A stretch of 64,000 nt of DNA from Saliniramus fredricksonii (GCF_900094735.1 NZ_FMBM01000002.1:124001-188000), one strand, 5' to 3'; counted from the stretch's first letter, positions 52,673-61,438 are shown. Notes: generated by a model not told the origin, from the letters alone. A program made the numbers and translations.

Positions 52673-53539
52673 TCAGGCTGCATCACGCTTGGCCGCGTGA
52701 TAACCGCCGTCGCCGCGATGCAGGATCATGTCGCTCTCCAGGAGATCAGCCGGTGCGAGATCGCCTTGGCGATCGAGTTCTCGCCAGAGCGGGATCAACT
52801 CTTCGAGATCGAGCGCCGGCCAGGCATCCGGGCTGTCGAGGACGAAATAGGTCTCCTGGAAATCGTCGATCCGGTAGTTCGTGCGCATGACGCGACCGAG
52901 ATCGAAGCCGACGCGGTTGGGTGATTCGCTCTCCAGCGAGAATACCGTCTCCGATGGCGAGGAGGCGATGCCGGCACCGACGATGCGCAGGCCTTGCTCC
53001 GTGCGGGCGAGGCCGAATTCGACCGTGTACCAGTAGAGCCGCGCCAGCCGGTGCAGCGTGCCCTGGCGCGCCGCCACGAGCCCGGCCTTGCCGTACGCCT
53101 CCAGATAATCGGCATAGACCTGCTGCATGATCAGCGGCACATGGCCGAAGACGTCATGGAAGATGTCCGGTTCCTCGATATAATCGATCTGCTCGGGCTT
53201 GCGGATCCAGTAGCCGGCCGGGAACTTGCGCTCGGCCAGCAGGGTGAAGAAGGTGATGTCCGGCACCAGCCCGGGCACGGCGACGACCTCCCAGCCGGTG
53301 GTCGCGCGCAGACGGGCATTCATCACCCGGAAATCCGGAATACCCTCATCGGAGATTCCCAGCGCGTCGAGGCCTTCGAGAAAACTGTCGCAGATGCGCC
53401 CGCGCAGGACCGCGCGCTGGCGTCGTGCCAGGGCCGCCCAGGTGGCGTGATCTTCCGGCGTGTAATCCGCAAAACCCTGATCGCGCAGGTAATGGCACGG
53501 ATGGTCCTTGTCGGTTTCGCTGAGGATGGCGGACGACAT
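52673..53539 (-). CDS. phhA: Phenylalanine 4-hydroxylase
   Basis: Pterin-dependent enzyme that turns phenylalanine into tyrosine. The 288-residue protein has the iron ligands His128, His133 (EPDIFHDVFGHVPLIMQQ) and Glu174 (LYWYTVEFGLART), with the N-terminal substrate region GIPDFRVMNARLRATTGWEV intact. Bacterial single-domain length. It stands beside the kynA-kynU pair, so this stretch is devoted to aromatic amino acid breakdown. A hairpin next to its ribosome site may control translation. No pterin recycling gene is next to it. Confidence 0.96.
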   Translation of the reverse strand: MSSAILSETDKDHPCHYLRDQGFADYTPEDHATWAALARRQRAVLRGRICDSFLEGLDALGISDEGIPDFRVMNARLRATTGWEVVAVPGLVPDITFFTLLAERKFPAGYWIRKPEQIDYIEEPDIFHDVFGHVPLIMQQVYADYLEAYGKAGLVAARQGTLHRLARLYWYTVEFGLARTEQGLRIVGAGIASSPSETVFSLESESPNRVGFDLGRVMRTNYRIDDFQETYFVLDSPDAWPALDLEELIPLWRELDRQGDLAPADLLESDMILHRGDGGYHAAKRDAA

Positions 53540-53549
53540 GGGCGTTCTC

Positions 53550-53576
53550 CTCTCGTGATCATGTGTTTGACGAGAG
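53550..53576 (-). promoter_or_regulatory. Leader hairpin abutting the phhA ribosome site
   Basis: Read on the minus strand, CTCTCGT (from 53576 to 53570) pairs with ACGAGAG (53556 to 53550) around a 13-base loop, a perfect 7-bp stem whose 3' arm runs directly into the GAGAA ribosome site of phhA. It could hide that site or act as an operator. Confidence 0.5.
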
Positions 53577-53660
53577 AATAAACCAGATCAGATGTCATTA
53601 TCAGACGATTATGGGCGCAAATCGCTCCATATCGGTCACTTCATGACCTGCACTGGGCCC

Positions 53661-54479
53661 TCAAAGCCGCGTCCGCAGGCCCCACAATTCCGGGAAGAAA
53701 GCATGGTCGAGGACGCTTTTGAGATAACCCACCCCCGACGAGCCGCCGGTGCCCATGCGCATGCCGATGATGCGCTCCACCACGGTCACATGGCGAAAGC
53801 GCCATTGCCGCATCAGGTCCTCGAGATCGACGAGTTCCTCGGCGAGTTCGTAGAGATCGAAATATGTCTGCGATTCGCGATAGACCTTCTCCCAGATCGC
53901 GGCGGTCCCGGCATTGTAGGCATGCGGCTCGCGCACATCGCGGTTCAGCACCGATTCGGGGATCGCGAGCCCGCGCCGGGCCATGAGTCGCATGGCCTCA
54001 TCATAGATCGAGGGCGCGTCATAGGCGGCCTTGAGCGGATCGTGGCGCTCGGGTTTATGGGCATGCGGGCGCAGCATCAGTTCCTTCTTGGCGCCGAGCT
54101 TGAACTCGATCATGCGGTACTGGAACGACTGGAAGCCGGAGGAATGGCCGAGCTTGTCGCGGAAGGCGAGGTAATCGGCGGGCGTCATGGTGGCAAGCAC
54201 GTCCCAGGCGCGCACCAGCTGCTCCTGGATGCGCCCGCAGCGCGCCAGCGCCTTGAAGGCGGGGCGCAGATCGTCTTCGCGGATGCGGGCCATCGCGAAA
54301 TCGAGCTCGTGCAGGAAAAGCTTCATCCACAATTCCTGGACCTGGTGGATGGCGATGAAGAGTGGCTCGTCATGCTGGTCCGAGAGCGGATTCTGCGCCG
54401 AGAGCAGCGTGTCGAGATCGAGATAATCGCCATAGGACATGGCCTTGGTAAAATCGGTATGGACGCCGTCGCTGCTCAT
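53661..54479 (-). CDS. kynA: Tryptophan 2,3-dioxygenase
   Basis: Haem enzyme that opens the tryptophan ring to N-formylkynurenine. The 272-residue protein starts with TKAMSYGDYLDLDTLLSAQN and has the family blocks HDEPLFIAIHQVQELWMKLF, FRDKLGHSSGFQSFQYRMIE, LMRQWRFRHVTVVERIIGMR and GTGGSSGVGYLKSVLDHAFF; the His in IAIHQVQELW and RFRHVTV lie where the distal and proximal haem residues are expected. Full length, divergent from kynU, with an AT-rich palindrome between. The formamidase (kynB) is not adjacent. Confidence 0.96.
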   Translation of the reverse strand: MSSDGVHTDFTKAMSYGDYLDLDTLLSAQNPLSDQHDEPLFIAIHQVQELWMKLFLHELDFAMARIREDDLRPAFKALARCGRIQEQLVRAWDVLATMTPADYLAFRDKLGHSSGFQSFQYRMIEFKLGAKKELMLRPHAHKPERHDPLKAAYDAPSIYDEAMRLMARRGLAIPESVLNRDVREPHAYNAGTAAIWEKVYRESQTYFDLYELAEELVDLEDLMRQWRFRHVTVVERIIGMRMGTGGSSGVGYLKSVLDHAFFPELWGLRTRL

Positions 54480-54536
54480 CTACGCTGCTCCTTGCAGGCG
54501 GCTTCGCGCGGATTGTCCGCCCGCCTGTTGTCACGA

Positions 54537-54558
54537 GATATTTAAAGCTTAAAATATC
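54537..54558. promoter_or_regulatory. AT-rich palindrome between kynA and kynU
   Basis: GATATTT (54537-54543) and AAATATC (54552-54558) are exact inverted repeats around an 8-base centre AAAGCTTA. It is one of the few AT-rich patches in this GC-rich stretch and lies in the 135-base divergent region, a good place for a shared operator. Confidence 0.6.
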
Positions 54559-54614
54559 ATGTGGAAGCCGCGAGCGGAATGTGCGCGCGGCGAAAATCGA
54601 CGAGGCCGTCTGCG

Positions 54615-55793
54615 ATGCTCGACCTGCGCGCCCATTTCTCCCGTTTCCTCGCCGCCGAACCGGGGCGCATCCACCTCGCCGCACATTCGCACCATTACTG
54701 GCCCGACGTGACCCGCGAGGCCCAGCTCGCGGCCTGGGACGACGCGGCGCGGCTCGCCGACGGCAAATGGGGGCACGTGATGGGGCCCGTCTGGCGCGAG
54801 GCGCAGACGTATGTGGCGCGCACGCTGTCGCTGCCCGATCCGGGAAGCGTGGTCTTCGGGCAGAACACCTTCGAATTCTGGCTGCGGCTGTTCTCCTGTT
54901 TTCCCGCGCAGAAGCGGCTGCGGATCCTCGCCAGCGACGGCGAGTTCCACTCCTTCACGCGTCTGACGCGCCGGCTGGCGGAGGACGGGCTGGTCACGGT
55001 GGAGCATGTCCCCGCCGAGCCCTTCGATGATTTCGCGACACGTTTCGCCGAGCGTGCGGCAGCGGGAGGGCACGATATCGTGCTGTTCAGCCAGGTGCTG
55101 TTCAATTCCGGCTTCGCGCTCTCAGGCGACGAGATGGCGGAGATTGTTGCGGCGGTTCCCTCGCCCGAGAGTTTCGTCGTGATCGACGGCTATCACGGCT
55201 ATCTCGCCGTGCCGACCGATCTCTCGGGCCTGGCCGAACGCGTGTTCTACATGAGCGGCGGCTACAAATACGTGATGAGCGGCGAGGGCGCGGCCTTCAT
55301 GCATTGCCCGCCGGGCTACGGGCCGCGTCCGCGCGCCACCGGCTGGTACGCTGCCTTCGCCGCGCTTGAGGCCAGCCAGGACGGCCCCGTCGGCTATGCC
55401 GGGGACGGCTATCGCTTCATGGGTGCGACCTTCGACCCCACCGCGCTCTATCGCTTCAACGCGGTGATGCGCTGGCTCGATGGGCTGGGCATCGACGTCG
55501 CGGCAATCCACGCGCATGCGCATGCATTGCAAGCTGTCTTCATCAGTGAACTCGAAGCGCGGGGCGCCGCCTTGCGCAAGAGCGATCTGCTGATCCCGCT
55601 CTCACAGGCGCAGCGCGGCAATTTCCTCACCTTCCGCCGCGCGGACGCGCAGGACCTGTACGCGCGGCTCGCGGCGGGGAAGGTGGTCACCGATGTGCGC
55701 GGCGACCGGCTGCGCGTGGGCTTCGGCCCGTATCACGCCGAGGACGATGCGGTGAAGGCGGGCGAAGCGGCGGCGGTGCTGCTGCGCGATTGA
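54615..55793 (+). CDS. kynU: Kynureninase-type PLP enzyme (class V aminotransferase fold)
   Basis: About 392 residues. Expected to cleave kynurenine to anthranilate and alanine. The fold I PLP pattern is HLAAHSHHYWPDV, VVFGQNTFEFWLRLF, FVVIDGYHGYLAVPTD, and the Schiff-base lysine in MSGGYKYVMSGEGAAFM. It is shorter and more diverged than classic kynureninase, so a related lyase is possible; the divergent kynA next to it makes kynurenine the best guess. The start at 54615 gives a natural N-terminus (MLDLRAHFSRFLAAEPG). Confidence 0.75.
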   Translation: MLDLRAHFSRFLAAEPGRIHLAAHSHHYWPDVTREAQLAAWDDAARLADGKWGHVMGPVWREAQTYVARTLSLPDPGSVVFGQNTFEFWLRLFSCFPAQKRLRILASDGEFHSFTRLTRRLAEDGLVTVEHVPAEPFDDFATRFAERAAAGGHDIVLFSQVLFNSGFALSGDEMAEIVAAVPSPESFVVIDGYHGYLAVPTDLSGLAERVFYMSGGYKYVMSGEGAAFMHCPPGYGPRPRATGWYAAFAALEASQDGPVGYAGDGYRFMGATFDPTALYRFNAVMRWLDGLGIDVAAIHAHAHALQAVFISELEARGAALRKSDLLIPLSQAQRGNFLTFRRADAQDLYARLAAGKVVTDVRGDRLRVGFGPYHAEDDAVKAGEAAAVLLRD

Positions 55794-55798
55794 GCCTT

Positions 55799-56137
55799 TC
55801 AGCCGATTGTATCAATGAAGGCGCGACCGGCGCGGTCCTCGATCTCGATGAGCCAGAGATCGGGATCGAAGCGGATCTCGCGCCCCATCTTTGCCTCGAC
55901 ATCCGGGCTCGGTGCCGCCTCCAGAAGCCGGGTGAAGAGGCGTTCACCGCTGCTGTCTTCGTCGACGAGACTCTGTGGTGCCGGGCCATAGAGATCGGCG
56001 GTGCCGTCGAGGCGGTCGACCTTGACAAAGATCGCGCCGGCCTCCGCCGCACCACGGCGGCGCAGCACGGCGACCACGTCCTCGACGCCGCAGCGCCGGA
56101 TCAGGGCGGAGGCAAAAAAATCGGAGCGCAGGCGCAA
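55799..56137 (-). CDS. DUF1491 family protein
   Basis: A 112-residue protein: SDFFASALIRRCGVEDVVAV, then AAEAGAIFVKVDRLDGTADL, ARLYGPAPQ-like middle, and REIRFDPDLWLIEIEDRAG at the C-terminus. This small all-alphaproteobacterial family has unknown function. It commonly lies next to cell-envelope genes, and here it is upstream of a peptidoglycan-binding protein gene on the same strand, 43 bases away on the downstream side. Confidence 0.85.
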   Translation of the reverse strand: MRLRSDFFASALIRRCGVEDVVAVLRRRGAAEAGAIFVKVDRLDGTADLYGPAPQSLVDEDSSGERLFTRLLEAAPSPDVEAKMGREIRFDPDLWLIEIEDRAGRAFIDTIG

Positions 56138-56180
56138 ACGGTTTCCTCTCGCGATATGGCACCCGCGCCGGAGGTGCGGA

Positions 56181-56909
56181 TCACTCGATGGCGATACCCG
56201 CTTCGCGGGCCAGCGATTGGGCGGTCGCCGGGACGAGTTGCCCCGTCACGGTGAGGCCGTGATCGCTTTCGAAGCGTTCTATCGCGTCACGGGTCATCGG
56301 GCCGTAGAGCCCGTCCGCCGTCAAGGGGCCGTAGCCGAGTGCATCGAGCGCGCGCTGGGCGCTCGCGATGCTGGCGTCCGGGTCAGTCGGGCCGGTCGAA
56401 CCGGTGCGGGTGGGGCCGTCGCCATCGGCCAGAAGACTCGCGATCGTGCCGCCCGTCTGCGGCGCGGATCCATCCGAAGCGGTCGGGTCACGCCGTGTCG
56501 GGGGAACGGGTGCGGCGAGCAGTTCGTCGATGGAACGCGGCCCGCTCGCCTGTCGGGCCGGGGGAGCGGCAGGGGCGGGTGATTGCCGTGTCGGCGCGGA
56601 TTGCGCAGGGACGCGCTGCGCTGCATCGGCCGGGGTCTGCAGGCGGGTGGGCACGGCAGGTGGTGTGGCCTGTGCGGTCGTGTGCTCCTGCGCGGCGCCG
56701 CCACTGAACAAGGGAGCGGGGTGCGGTGCGTTCTGCAGGGTGAGCGCATTGACGCTGACCGCCGTGAGCGCAGCCATGAAGATCAGTCCACCCAGCATGG
56801 CGCCCGGATGCCGCAGCGCCACAGCCGCGAGCCAACCGGCCCATCGCGATGCATTGTTCGTGCGCCGGCGCCCCATATTGCGCATATTCCGTCCCGATCG
56901 AACCGCCAT
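56181..56909 (-). CDS. Membrane-anchored peptidoglycan-binding protein
   Basis: A 242-residue protein. The N-terminus is basic, residues about 32-55 form one membrane segment (PGAMLGGLIFMAALTAVSVN), then a long Pro/Ala/Thr linker, and residues about 175-240 are a PG_binding_1 domain (AQRALDALGYGPLTADGLYG, MTRDAIERFESDHGLTVTGQ). No catalytic domain. Four bases separate its ATG from the stop of the histidine kinase gene, so both are on one transcript; the kinase may sense or regulate envelope state, although this is inference. Confidence 0.85.
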   Translation of the reverse strand: MAVRSGRNMRNMGRRRTNNASRWAGWLAAVALRHPGAMLGGLIFMAALTAVSVNALTLQNAPHPAPLFSGGAAQEHTTAQATPPAVPTRLQTPADAAQRVPAQSAPTRQSPAPAAPPARQASGPRSIDELLAAPVPPTRRDPTASDGSAPQTGGTIASLLADGDGPTRTGSTGPTDPDASIASAQRALDALGYGPLTADGLYGPMTRDAIERFESDHGLTVTGQLVPATAQSLAREAGIAIE

Positions 56910-56913
56910 CCCG

Positions 56914-58806
56914 TCACGCACTGCGCTTGTACTCCCTGTCCCTGTTGCGCGCGCCGTTCGTTTCCGACGCTTTCCCGCTGTGTTCGCTGTCCTTGTTGCG
57001 TGTGGCATCCGGTCTCTCGCGCTGGCGCGCCGCAATGTGGATCGGGATCGGCGCGCGCGCTTCTTCGCGCGCCTCCTCACCGCAATCAAGGGGAAGCTCG
57101 ACGCTGACCAGCGTGCCGGCATCCTCACCGCTCTCGATGGCGAGGCTGCCGTGATGCAGGCCGATGAGGCCACGCACCACCGAGAGGCCGAGGCCGGTTC
57201 CCTCATGCGCGCGGTCGTAATTGCCGCTGCCATGACCGCTGCCGGCCTGGAAGAAGGGATTGCCCAGTTGTGCGAGATCCTGTGCGGCGACGCCGATGCC
57301 CGTATCGGAGACCGTAATGCGCATGCGCCGCGCATCGGCACGCAGCCCGAGGCAGACGCGACCGCCATCCGGCGTGAACTTCACCGCATTCGACAGAAGA
57401 TTGATCAGGATCTGCCGGCAGGCGCGCTGATCGGCGGTGATGCCGGGTAGATCCTGCGGGATGTCGAGATCAAGCGCGACATTGCGGCTCTCGGCCTTGA
57501 GGCGCATCAGTTCGATGCTGCTGCGGGCGAGCACGGCCATGTCGAAACGGGTCGCGGTGAAATCGAAATTGCCACTTTCGATCTTCGAGATGTCAAGCAG
57601 AGCATTGACCACCTCGAGCAGATGGTGCCCCGATTCGCCGATGATGCGCGCATAGTCGCGACGCTGCTCGGCATCAAGGTAGCTCATGCTGTCGGAGGCC
57701 AGGATTTCCGAGAATCCGATGATCGCATTGAGCGGGGTGCGCAGCTCATGGCTCACCGTCGCGAGGAAGCGGCCCTTGAGCGCATCGGCATTCTCGGCGC
57801 GCAGCCGGGCTGCTTCGAGTTCGTCCTCATGCTGCTTCTGCCTGCTGATATCGCGCATCACGGCAATGACCGGGCCGGGACGCGACGCTTCGCCCTCGAG
57901 GCGGTAGGCGCGCATCTCGACCCAGATCACGCGACCATTCTCACCGGCGAAGGCATCGCCGTAATGCAGGCGCAACTGTGCACAGACATGCGCCGATCCC
58001 GTGGCGGCATCGCTCAGCGCCTTGAGATAGGCGGGGCGATCCTGGATATGCACGCGCCCGAGCAGGCCGCGCTCTTCGAGGGCGCCCGAGGGCACGCCGA
58101 GCAATTTCATTGCACCGGCGCTGGCGTGGCTGACATGGCCGTTACCATCATGCCAGGTGACGAGATCGTCGATGATCTGGAGCAGGTGGCGGTCCTGCGC
58201 GTCGCGCCGGGCGATCTCGCGGCGGTCATCAGCCTCGCGGCGCGAGGCGGCCGATACCAGTGCGCCGGCATGAGCGATGGCGACGAGCGCGAAGACCGGT
58301 GTCGCGATATAGGGCAGCCAGCCCGCCTGCGTCGCGCCGTTGTCCATCAGCGCGATCAGCACGACGGCGATGATGGCGACGAGCGTCGTCGCCGTCGCCG
58401 AGCGGCGCGAGCCCGAAAGCAGCGCTTCGAGGGGTACGGTGACGAGCCAGATCGTCGCGGCGGAAGCGAGCCCGCCGGTCGTGCCGGCAATTGCCACGAT
58501 CAGCCCCGCAAAGGCGATGGCCGAGATCGTATGCGCCAGCGGCAGGGAGCCGGTCCGCGACAGGGCGAGGGCGGCGAAAAGCGGCGCGATCAGGCAGGCG
58601 AAGACGATGTATTCCGCCGCTTGCGGGGCGCCGCCACGCAGGGCGAAATAAACCGGAAGACAGGCAAGCGCGATCACGCCCATGATCAGGCGTGTCGCGA
58701 TGAAGCGCCGATGCCGCGAGGCTTCCGCAGGCTCGCCCCGCGCCGAATCATGCACGAGATCAGCCAGCCTGCGTTGCAATTCCGAGTACCTGTCTGTGTT
58801 GACCAT
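56914..58806 (-). CDS. Membrane PAS sensor histidine kinase
   Basis: A 630-residue sensor kinase. Six or so membrane helices lie at residues about 36-188, a PAS domain at about 205-320 (IIDDLVTWHDGNGHVSHASA), then HisKA with phospho-acceptor His353 (FLATVSHELRTPLNAIIGFS) and HATPase_c (ILINLLSNAVKFTPDGG, VSDTGIGVAAQDLAQLGNP, GTGLGLSVVRGLIGLHHG). The type is close to the PleC/DivJ-like kinases of alphaproteobacteria. No response regulator is adjacent; phyR is 1.2 kb away but normally pairs with HWE kinases, so this is not a clear partner. The basic C-terminal tail of 60 residues is unusual. Confidence 0.93.
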   Translation of the reverse strand: MVNTDRYSELQRRLADLVHDSARGEPAEASRHRRFIATRLIMGVIALACLPVYFALRGGAPQAAEYIVFACLIAPLFAALALSRTGSLPLAHTISAIAFAGLIVAIAGTTGGLASAATIWLVTVPLEALLSGSRRSATATTLVAIIAVVLIALMDNGATQAGWLPYIATPVFALVAIAHAGALVSAASRREADDRREIARRDAQDRHLLQIIDDLVTWHDGNGHVSHASAGAMKLLGVPSGALEERGLLGRVHIQDRPAYLKALSDAATGSAHVCAQLRLHYGDAFAGENGRVIWVEMRAYRLEGEASRPGPVIAVMRDISRQKQHEDELEAARLRAENADALKGRFLATVSHELRTPLNAIIGFSEILASDSMSYLDAEQRRDYARIIGESGHHLLEVVNALLDISKIESGNFDFTATRFDMAVLARSSIELMRLKAESRNVALDLDIPQDLPGITADQRACRQILINLLSNAVKFTPDGGRVCLGLRADARRMRITVSDTGIGVAAQDLAQLGNPFFQAGSGHGSGNYDRAHEGTGLGLSVVRGLIGLHHGSLAIESGEDAGTLVSVELPLDCGEEAREEARAPIPIHIAARQRERPDATRNKDSEHSGKASETNGARNRDREYKRSA

Positions 58807-59079
58807 GCTGAACGCGAAAGCGCCGCGCTCCCTGTCTGTCGATTACGGGGATATTCACAGGGGCGACTTAAGCGAACACTAAGGCGACGATCCCGATGGG
58901 CGGGGCCATGGTTTATGGCGAATGCTTCGTTAACGCATGAAGCCCATCGACGTCTCTTTTCCGGACGCGCAGATACGGCCCGTTAACTTTGCGCGATGAT
59001 CGGGGTGTGATCGGGGCGCGGCGGAAAGGAGCGATTCATGCTTTGCGCCCAATGCTCGCGCGCATAACCGGAGAGCCAG

Positions 59080-59394
59080 ATGTTCTTTCTCATCCGCTTC
59101 CTCGCCGTCGTGGCCGTGATCTTCTACTTCTCGCCGGAACGGGGAGGGGACGATACCGGCATCGGCGGGGCATCGGTCGTGGCCGACGGCTTGCCGACTC
59201 CGGCCCCCTTGCTCGATCCGATGCAGGAATCGGCCGCGCCGCGCCGCGAAGACACGCCTGTGGATACGATCGCGGCAATCCTCCAGCGCGAGTTCGGACA
59301 GGACCGGGACGCGATCACCCAATATGCCCGCGAACGCCTCGCCGAGGAGATCGCGCGCGGCGCGGGGCTCGATACCGCGACGACGCGTGAGTGA
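59080..59394 (+). CDS. Small membrane-anchored protein (DUF5330-like)
   Basis: A 104-residue protein with a single N-terminal hydrophobic segment (FFLIRFLAVVAVIFYFSP), then a Pro/Asp-rich stretch and a C-terminal helix (DTIAAILQREFGQDRDAITQ). It resembles the small DUF5330 proteins of Hyphomicrobiales, which often lie close to sufE as here. Function unknown. The 273 bases upstream to the kinase gene have no gene. Confidence 0.7.
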   Translation: MFFLIRFLAVVAVIFYFSPERGGDDTGIGGASVVADGLPTPAPLLDPMQESAAPRREDTPVDTIAAILQREFGQDRDAITQYARERLAEEIARGAGLDTATTRE

Positions 59395-59500
59395 CTGTGA
59401 CGTTCGGTCGCCATCGCCTGAACCGCGATGGCCGGAATTTCTGTGTGTCGGCGCGCCGCCCCCTTGCGCGCGCGGCGCCGAGGGCCATCATAAGGACATG

Positions 59501-59929
59501 ATGCCGACATTCGACGAAATCCTCGCCAATTTCGAATTCATCGACGATTGGGAGGAGCGCTACCGCTACATTATCGAACTCGGAAAGCTCATGCCGGCGC
59601 TTCCCGAGGAGGCGCATAGTGACGCCAACAAGGTGCAGGGCTGCGCGAGCCAGGTCTGGCTCGAGACGCATGTGGAGCGCGCCGAGGGTGCACCCGTGCT
59701 GAACCTGCGCGGCGACAGTGACGCGCATATCGTGCGCGGCCTCGTGGCGCTCTTGATCGCACTCTATTCCGGGCGCGAGGCAGGCGAGATCCTCGAAACC
59801 GATGCGGCGGAGATCTTCGATACGCTGGGCCTGTCGGAGCATCTCACACCGCAGCGTTCGAACGGCGTGCGCGCAATGGTTCAGCGCATCCAGCATGATG
59901 CGAAGATCGCGCTGGAAGAGGCGGCCTGA
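59501..59929 (+). CDS. sufE: SufE-family cysteine desulfurase partner
   Basis: Accepts sulfur from the SufS desulfurase for iron-sulfur cluster assembly. The 142-residue protein has FEFIDDWEERYRYIIELGKL, the acceptor Cys in NKVQGCASQVWLETHVE and LRGDSDAHIVRGLVALLIAL, with the C-terminal FDTLGLSEHLTPQRSNGV. The second of two adjacent ATG codons is used because AAGGA is at a proper distance. A stand-alone sufE, no suf operon here. Confidence 0.93.
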   Translation: MPTFDEILANFEFIDDWEERYRYIIELGKLMPALPEEAHSDANKVQGCASQVWLETHVERAEGAPVLNLRGDSDAHIVRGLVALLIALYSGREAGEILETDAAEIFDTLGLSEHLTPQRSNGVRAMVQRIQHDAKIALEEAA

Positions 59930-59966
59930 TACCGCCTCTTGCGCAAGCCGCCCGGCTGCACCCGGT

Positions 59967-60770
59967 TCAGCTTCCGGCAGCGGCTGCGCGTCTGTGCGAT
60001 GTCTGCTGGAAGAACAGGGCCTGGCTGATCACGGCGGAGACATTGGCCGGCTGAAACGGCTTGGCGATCAGAAAGGCCGGTTCGGGGCGTTCGCCGGTCA
60101 GGAAGCGCTCCGGATAGGCGGTGATGAAGATTACCGGCACCTGAAAGGTCTCCAGAAGGTCGTTTACCGCATCAAGGCCCGAGGAGCCGTCAGCCAGCTG
60201 GATATCGGCGAGAATCAGCCCGGGGCGCTTTTCGTCCGCGAGCGCCACGGCTTCACCGCGTGTGCGCGCGATGCCCGTCACCTGGTGGCCGAGACTCTCG
60301 ACGAGGCTCTCCAGATCCATGGCGATCAGGGGTTCGTCTTCGATGATCATGATCTGCGTCGCGATATCGGCAGCAAGTTCGCGCCCCGCATCATCGACGA
60401 GCGCGCGCACGGCGGTAACGTCCCTGCCGAGGATATCGGCGACTTCTTCCTCGGCGAAGCCTTCGAGGGATGACAGCAGAAAGGCCTGGCGCGGAAGAGG
60501 TGTAATCTCGCCGAGCCGCGCTTCGGCGGGCAGATCACGCTCGATCGTCTCGCGCCGCTCGTTCACGGCGAGCGAATTCCATATTACCGTGAAGACGCGA
60601 AACAGCGCCAGTCGCGGCGAAGCCGCTTCGCTCAGAGGCGAGGGGTCGTTGATCAGTGCCTCGAGCGTCGCGGCGACATAGGCGTCTCCTGCGGCCTGGG
60701 ACCCTGTCAAGGCGCGCGCATAGCGTCTCAGATAGGGCAGTTGCGGGGCGACGAGCTCGGCAGTCGACAT
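59967..60770 (-). CDS. phyR: General stress response anti-anti-sigma regulator PhyR
   Basis: A 267-residue protein with a sigma-like N-terminal domain and a C-terminal receiver. The sigma part has LPYLRRYARALTGSQAAGDA and AFLLSSLEGFAEEEVADILG; the receiver has MIIEDEPLIAMDLESLVESL, the phospho-acceptor Asp189 (GLILADIQLADGSSG) and IAKPFQPANV. When phosphorylated, it binds NepR and frees EcfG. It is divergent from nepR-ecfG, and an EcfG-type promoter (60904-60928) lies upstream, giving positive feedback. Confidence 0.97.
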   Translation of the reverse strand: MSTAELVAPQLPYLRRYARALTGSQAAGDAYVAATLEALINDPSPLSEAASPRLALFRVFTVIWNSLAVNERRETIERDLPAEARLGEITPLPRQAFLLSSLEGFAEEEVADILGRDVTAVRALVDDAGRELAADIATQIMIIEDEPLIAMDLESLVESLGHQVTGIARTRGEAVALADEKRPGLILADIQLADGSSGLDAVNDLLETFQVPVIFITAYPERFLTGERPEPAFLIAKPFQPANVSAVISQALFFQQTSHRRAAAAGS

Positions 60771-61210
60771 ACGGTGTCATCCTTGTACTTTGTCATCCGG
60801 GTCCGGCTGGCACGATATCGGTGCCCGGTCACGCGAAACAGCCTGCATGTGCTTGCACCGTCCGAACGTCAGCCACGGACGGACACGCGCACCTGCCTTT
60901 GATAACGCGCGATGTTTCCACAGGTTCCCGCCCACGTCGAAAAATTCTGCAATAACGCCGCTGGCACGGAACTTCTCCCCTCCTGCTGCATTGAACTCGT
61001 GCATGACGTAATTTTCCCAGGCCTTTCGATGGCTTGCGCGCGGTGAATATGAGGCATTGTTCCATGAACAGACGATTGGAGCCACGGGCTCTGTCAGCCG
61101 TCGCCGACAGGGTGACATCCGGCGGATCTCCGGTAAGACAACAGGAAGAGCGACAGTTGAGCGCCCGTGAAGCGCGGGAGCGGGTGCGTGATCATCGGGG
61201 GCAGGACGAC
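60771..61210. other. Divergent regulatory region between phyR and nepR
   Basis: About 440 bases with no credible gene. It holds the EcfG-type promoter for phyR. I found no second GGAAC-N16/17-GTT site facing nepR. Confidence 0.6.
60904..60928 (-). promoter_or_regulatory. EcfG-dependent promoter of phyR
   Basis: On the minus strand, GGAAC (60924-60928), a 16-base spacer, and CGTT (60904-60907), the general stress response consensus of alphaproteobacteria. It lies about 130 bases from the phyR ATG. Confidence 0.75.
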
Positions 61211-61438
61211 ATGGCCGATCGCGAAAAGGGCGGGGTACCGGGTGCCGGGACGGGCGCCGATGCTGAGCAACACAAGCCGCAGCTCGACAGACCGACGCAG
61301 ACGCGCATCGGCGATCAGTTGCGTTCCATGTATGCTGAATTGATGGACCAGCCCGTGCCCGATCGCTTCCGCGCGCTGCTGGACCAGCTTGATGATCCGG
61401 AAAACAGACCAAAGGCGGATCGGGAGGATGGCCAATGA
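61211..61438 (+). CDS. nepR: Anti-sigma factor NepR
   Basis: A 75-residue anti-sigma factor that holds EcfG inactive until phosphorylated PhyR takes it away. The family core is RIGDQLRSMYAELMDQPVPD, then FRALLDQLDD; the basic, disordered N-terminus is as expected. The start at 61211, after GGCAGGAC, gives a normal NepR length; longer frames upstream add sequence unlike the family. The stop overlaps the ecfG ATG (ATGA), so the two are coupled. Confidence 0.92.
   Translation: MADREKGGVPGAGTGADAEQHKPQLDRPTQTRIGDQLRSMYAELMDQPVPDRFRALLDQLDDPENRPKADREDGQ

Noticed and set aside
61034-61210. Longer nepR from an upstream start
   Set aside because: It would add about 59 residues unlike NepR; the internal ATG at 61211 has a better ribosome site and gives the normal size.
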